Below, piece by piece: positions 5,037 through 6,020 of a DNA stretch of 6,020 nt. The notes under the pieces are model-generated. The model was not told the DNA's origin. It searched no databases and saw only the letters and a program-made list of their open reading frames with translations. Position 1 is the first letter of the stretch. The number at the start of each line of letters is the position of its first letter. Position numbers and translations under genes: made by a program. The DNA is from CAZAQS01 sp046485135 (GTDB taxonomy: Bacteria; Chloroflexota; Anaerolineae; Anaerolineales; UBA4823): NCBI GenBank assembly GCA_046485135.1, contig JAWOHN010000208.1, forward strand, positions 1 through 6,020, in the 5' to 3' direction.

Positions 5037-5063
5037 GACAGGCGGCTCATTGAGCCGCCTGTC
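5037..5063. terminator. Strong near-perfect hairpin, terminator or repeat
   Basis: GACAGGCGGCTCA (5037-5049) and TGAGCCGCCTGTC (5051-5063) are exact reverse complements around one T, giving a 12-bp stem with a 3-nt loop. Neither side has a clear T-tract, so a factor-independent terminator is only possible; a protein site or small mobile palindrome would look the same. Confidence 0.5.
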
Positions 5064-5161
5064 TGCTGTTAATGCAATGGATCATAGGCGCAATTTGGCA
5101 GGTAGCACTAGATTATTCCGTGGGGACCAACCATGGCTAAGTGGATAGATACACTTTGGGC

Positions 5162-5190
5162 TTGCTTTTGAAACAATTTGCCAATAGAAT
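5162..5190 (+). promoter_or_regulatory. Candidate sigma-70-type promoter for the P-domain gene
   Basis: TTGCTT (5162-5167) and TAGAAT (5185-5190) are separated by 17 nt; the -10 box matches the consensus at five of six positions, the -35 at three. It would give a leader of about 70 nt before the ATG at 5270. Spacing and position are good, but no experimental support exists. Confidence 0.4.
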
Positions 5191-5269
5191 TCGTCATTAT
5201 TCCTGGAATGCTTCTTGCATTGGGGGAAGCAGTTAACCATAATCGCCGATGGGCATCAGGAGGAAATGT

Positions 5270-6020
5270 ATGCCAATATTCAGCCACCCAGACAGGTTAT
5301 CATTATCCCTTCATTCAAGGCCAGGCTGGCGGGCCAGACTGATCCCTGCGCTTGGCGGAGCGCTGCTGGGGATATGGCTGGTCATCTCGGCCATCCTGGC
5401 GCCGGCAGCAGCCCAGACCCCTGTTACGGATGAGCCAAGCGAAACCACTGCAATTGATACGCCTTTGACAGAGGCGACCCCTACAGCAACCCTGCCGCCC
5501 AGTGAAACAGAAGCCGAGGCGGAGGATAATCCGGAAATGATCGTGGAGGATATGCCTGAACCAACCAGTGGGACCCCCACTGTACCCAGCCCGACGCCTA
5601 CTGAAGCCTCGCCAACACCAACCAAGACTGACTTTCTACAGACAAGCAGCACCACGTTCCTGCCTTTGCTGGATAACTATCCCATACCTGAAAACGTTCC
5701 ACCCGAGACGGTTTTGATCTGCAGCAACAACCGCCTGAGCATACCGGACAACAATGTGGGTGGGGCGCGGGACGTGATCAGCAGCCAGGATGACCGGTTC
5801 ATCCACGAAATGGCGATCTACCTGAACATCGAACACCCCTGGACGGGGGATTTGGTGGTCGACTTGACTCACGCTGAAAGCGGTCTGAGCGTGCGCCTGG
5901 TGGACCGGCCGGGTGTGCCGGCCAGTACGCTGGGCTGCCGGGGATCCAACTTGATCTCTATCCTGGATGACCGGGCCAACCAGCCATTGGAGGGCAAGTG
6001 CAACTCATCGGTGGTTCCGG
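5270..6020 (+). CDS. Secreted P-domain (proprotein convertase P/Homo B-like) protein, 3' partial
   Basis: The frame is open from ATG 5270 to the right edge (250 codons visible). AGGAGG at 5258-5263 with a 6-nt spacer fixes the start. Residues 1-24 are basic and polar, 25-47 form the hydrophobic core of a signal peptide (LIPALGGALLGIWLVISAILAPAAA), with likely cleavage after AAA before Gln49. Residues 50-120 are a Thr/Pro/Glu/Ser linker. TFLPLLDNY at 129-137 resembles a short motif I associate with exported Anaerolineae proteins. From about 150 the sequence fits a P-domain (PF01483): SIPDNN, then FIHEMAIYLNIEHPWTGDL, then VDLTHAESGLSVRLVDRPG. P-domains usually accompany subtilisin-like proteases or serve as surface binding modules. 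The domain is cut by the window edge and no protease domain is seen, so the overall function is unknown. The protein is probably exported and may end in a sorting signal like that at the left of the window. Confidence 0.88.
   Translation, partial: MPIFSHPDRLSLSLHSRPGWRARLIPALGGALLGIWLVISAILAPAAAQTPVTDEPSETTAIDTPLTEATPTATLPPSETEAEAEDNPEMIVEDMPEPTSGTPTVPSPTPTEASPTPTKTDFLQTSSTTFLPLLDNYPIPENVPPETVLICSNNRLSIPDNNVGGARDVISSQDDRFIHEMAIYLNIEHPWTGDLVVDLTHAESGLSVRLVDRPGVPASTLGCRGSNLISILDDRANQPLEGKCNSSVVP

Larger units (their letters stand above)
4497..5269. other. Long intergenic region with several inverted repeats
   Basis: About 770 nt without a convincing gene. The first ~150 nt show nothing. From about 4685 the region carries an extended hairpin set (4709-4767), a compound stem (4795-4859), a strong hairpin (5037-5063) and a candidate promoter (5162-5190). 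Open frames exist on both strands at 4661-5050, but their products lack recognisable domains, have runs of Cys/Trp/Ser, and their starts or ends fall inside hairpins. I do not call them genes. Confidence 0.6.

Noticed and set aside
4661..5050. Minus-strand open frame of 129 codons in the intergenic region
   Set aside because: Its start lies within the 5037-5063 hairpin, it lacks a ribosome site, it crosses two other strong stems, and its Cys/Trp-rich product matches no family I know. Part of it (about 4890-4780) has fairly gene-like codons, so I reject it with moderate confidence.
4795..5065. Known riboswitch or housekeeping RNA (cobalamin, TPP, c-di-GMP, yybP, SRP, RNase P, 6S)
   Set aside because: By-eye comparison with the conserved core motifs of these RNAs on both strands found no match.
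5311..5655. Minus-strand Val/Ser/Gly-rich open frame
   Set aside because: It is the shadow of the Thr/Pro/Glu linker of the P-domain gene; low-complexity coding sequence gives stop-free antisense frames.

Overview
The window reads as a piece of chromosome from a free-living bacterium, most likely Chloroflexota, class Anaerolineae. This is an inference. It rests on long Thr/Pro/Glu repeat stalks, a VPVTG-type cell-surface sorting signal beside a sortase, a stand-alone UBP-type zinc finger, a secreted P-domain protein with a Pro/Thr/Ser linker, and dispersed repeats whose translation gives SRRAAGTQR-like peptides. No rRNA, tRNA, CRISPR array, transposase or phage gene is visible.

Layout. (1) Positions 1-476 hold the 3' end of a surface protein: 12 perfect TETPPV repeats, a degenerate tail, a VPVTG motif, a hydrophobic helix and a basic tail. 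It is followed after 33 nt by a membrane-anchored sortase (510-1328). After a further 39 nt comes a UBP-type zinc finger protein (1368-1679, start set by a strong Shine-Dalgarno). The three genes probably form one transcription unit, with the sortase acting on the upstream protein. (2) Positions 1680-2395 are poorly coding. The minus strand carries a plausible secreted-protein fragment (1808-2275) with an unconvincing N-terminus, and the start of that stretch contains a cluster of CTGACC motifs. (3) Positions 2396-2894 hold a small membrane protein that looks frameshifted at a G5 run close to its start and whose C-terminus runs into a dispersed repeat. (4) Positions 2816-3110 contain two copies of that repeat and a GC-rich hairpin. 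(5) Positions 3160-4496 hold two closely spaced genes, a flavodoxin-domain (HemG-like) protein and a classical short-chain dehydrogenase, each with a good Shine-Dalgarno and probably co-transcribed. (6) Positions 4497-5269 contain no convincing gene but several strong inverted repeats: a terminator-like hairpin, an 11-bp stem enclosing smaller stems, and a 12-13 bp hairpin. A candidate sigma-70 promoter lies near the right end. (7) Positions 5270-6020 begin a secreted P-domain (proprotein convertase P/Homo B-like) protein that continues past the window.

Functionally the window combines a surface-protein/sortase locus at the left, an exported P-domain protein at the right, and a redox gene pair between them. 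I see no clear previously undescribed multi-gene system. The items most worth a second look are the nested 90-bp period within the TETPPV array, the probable +1 frameshift at 2428-2432, capture of a dispersed repeat as protein C-terminus, and the structured intergenic region 4690-5065.
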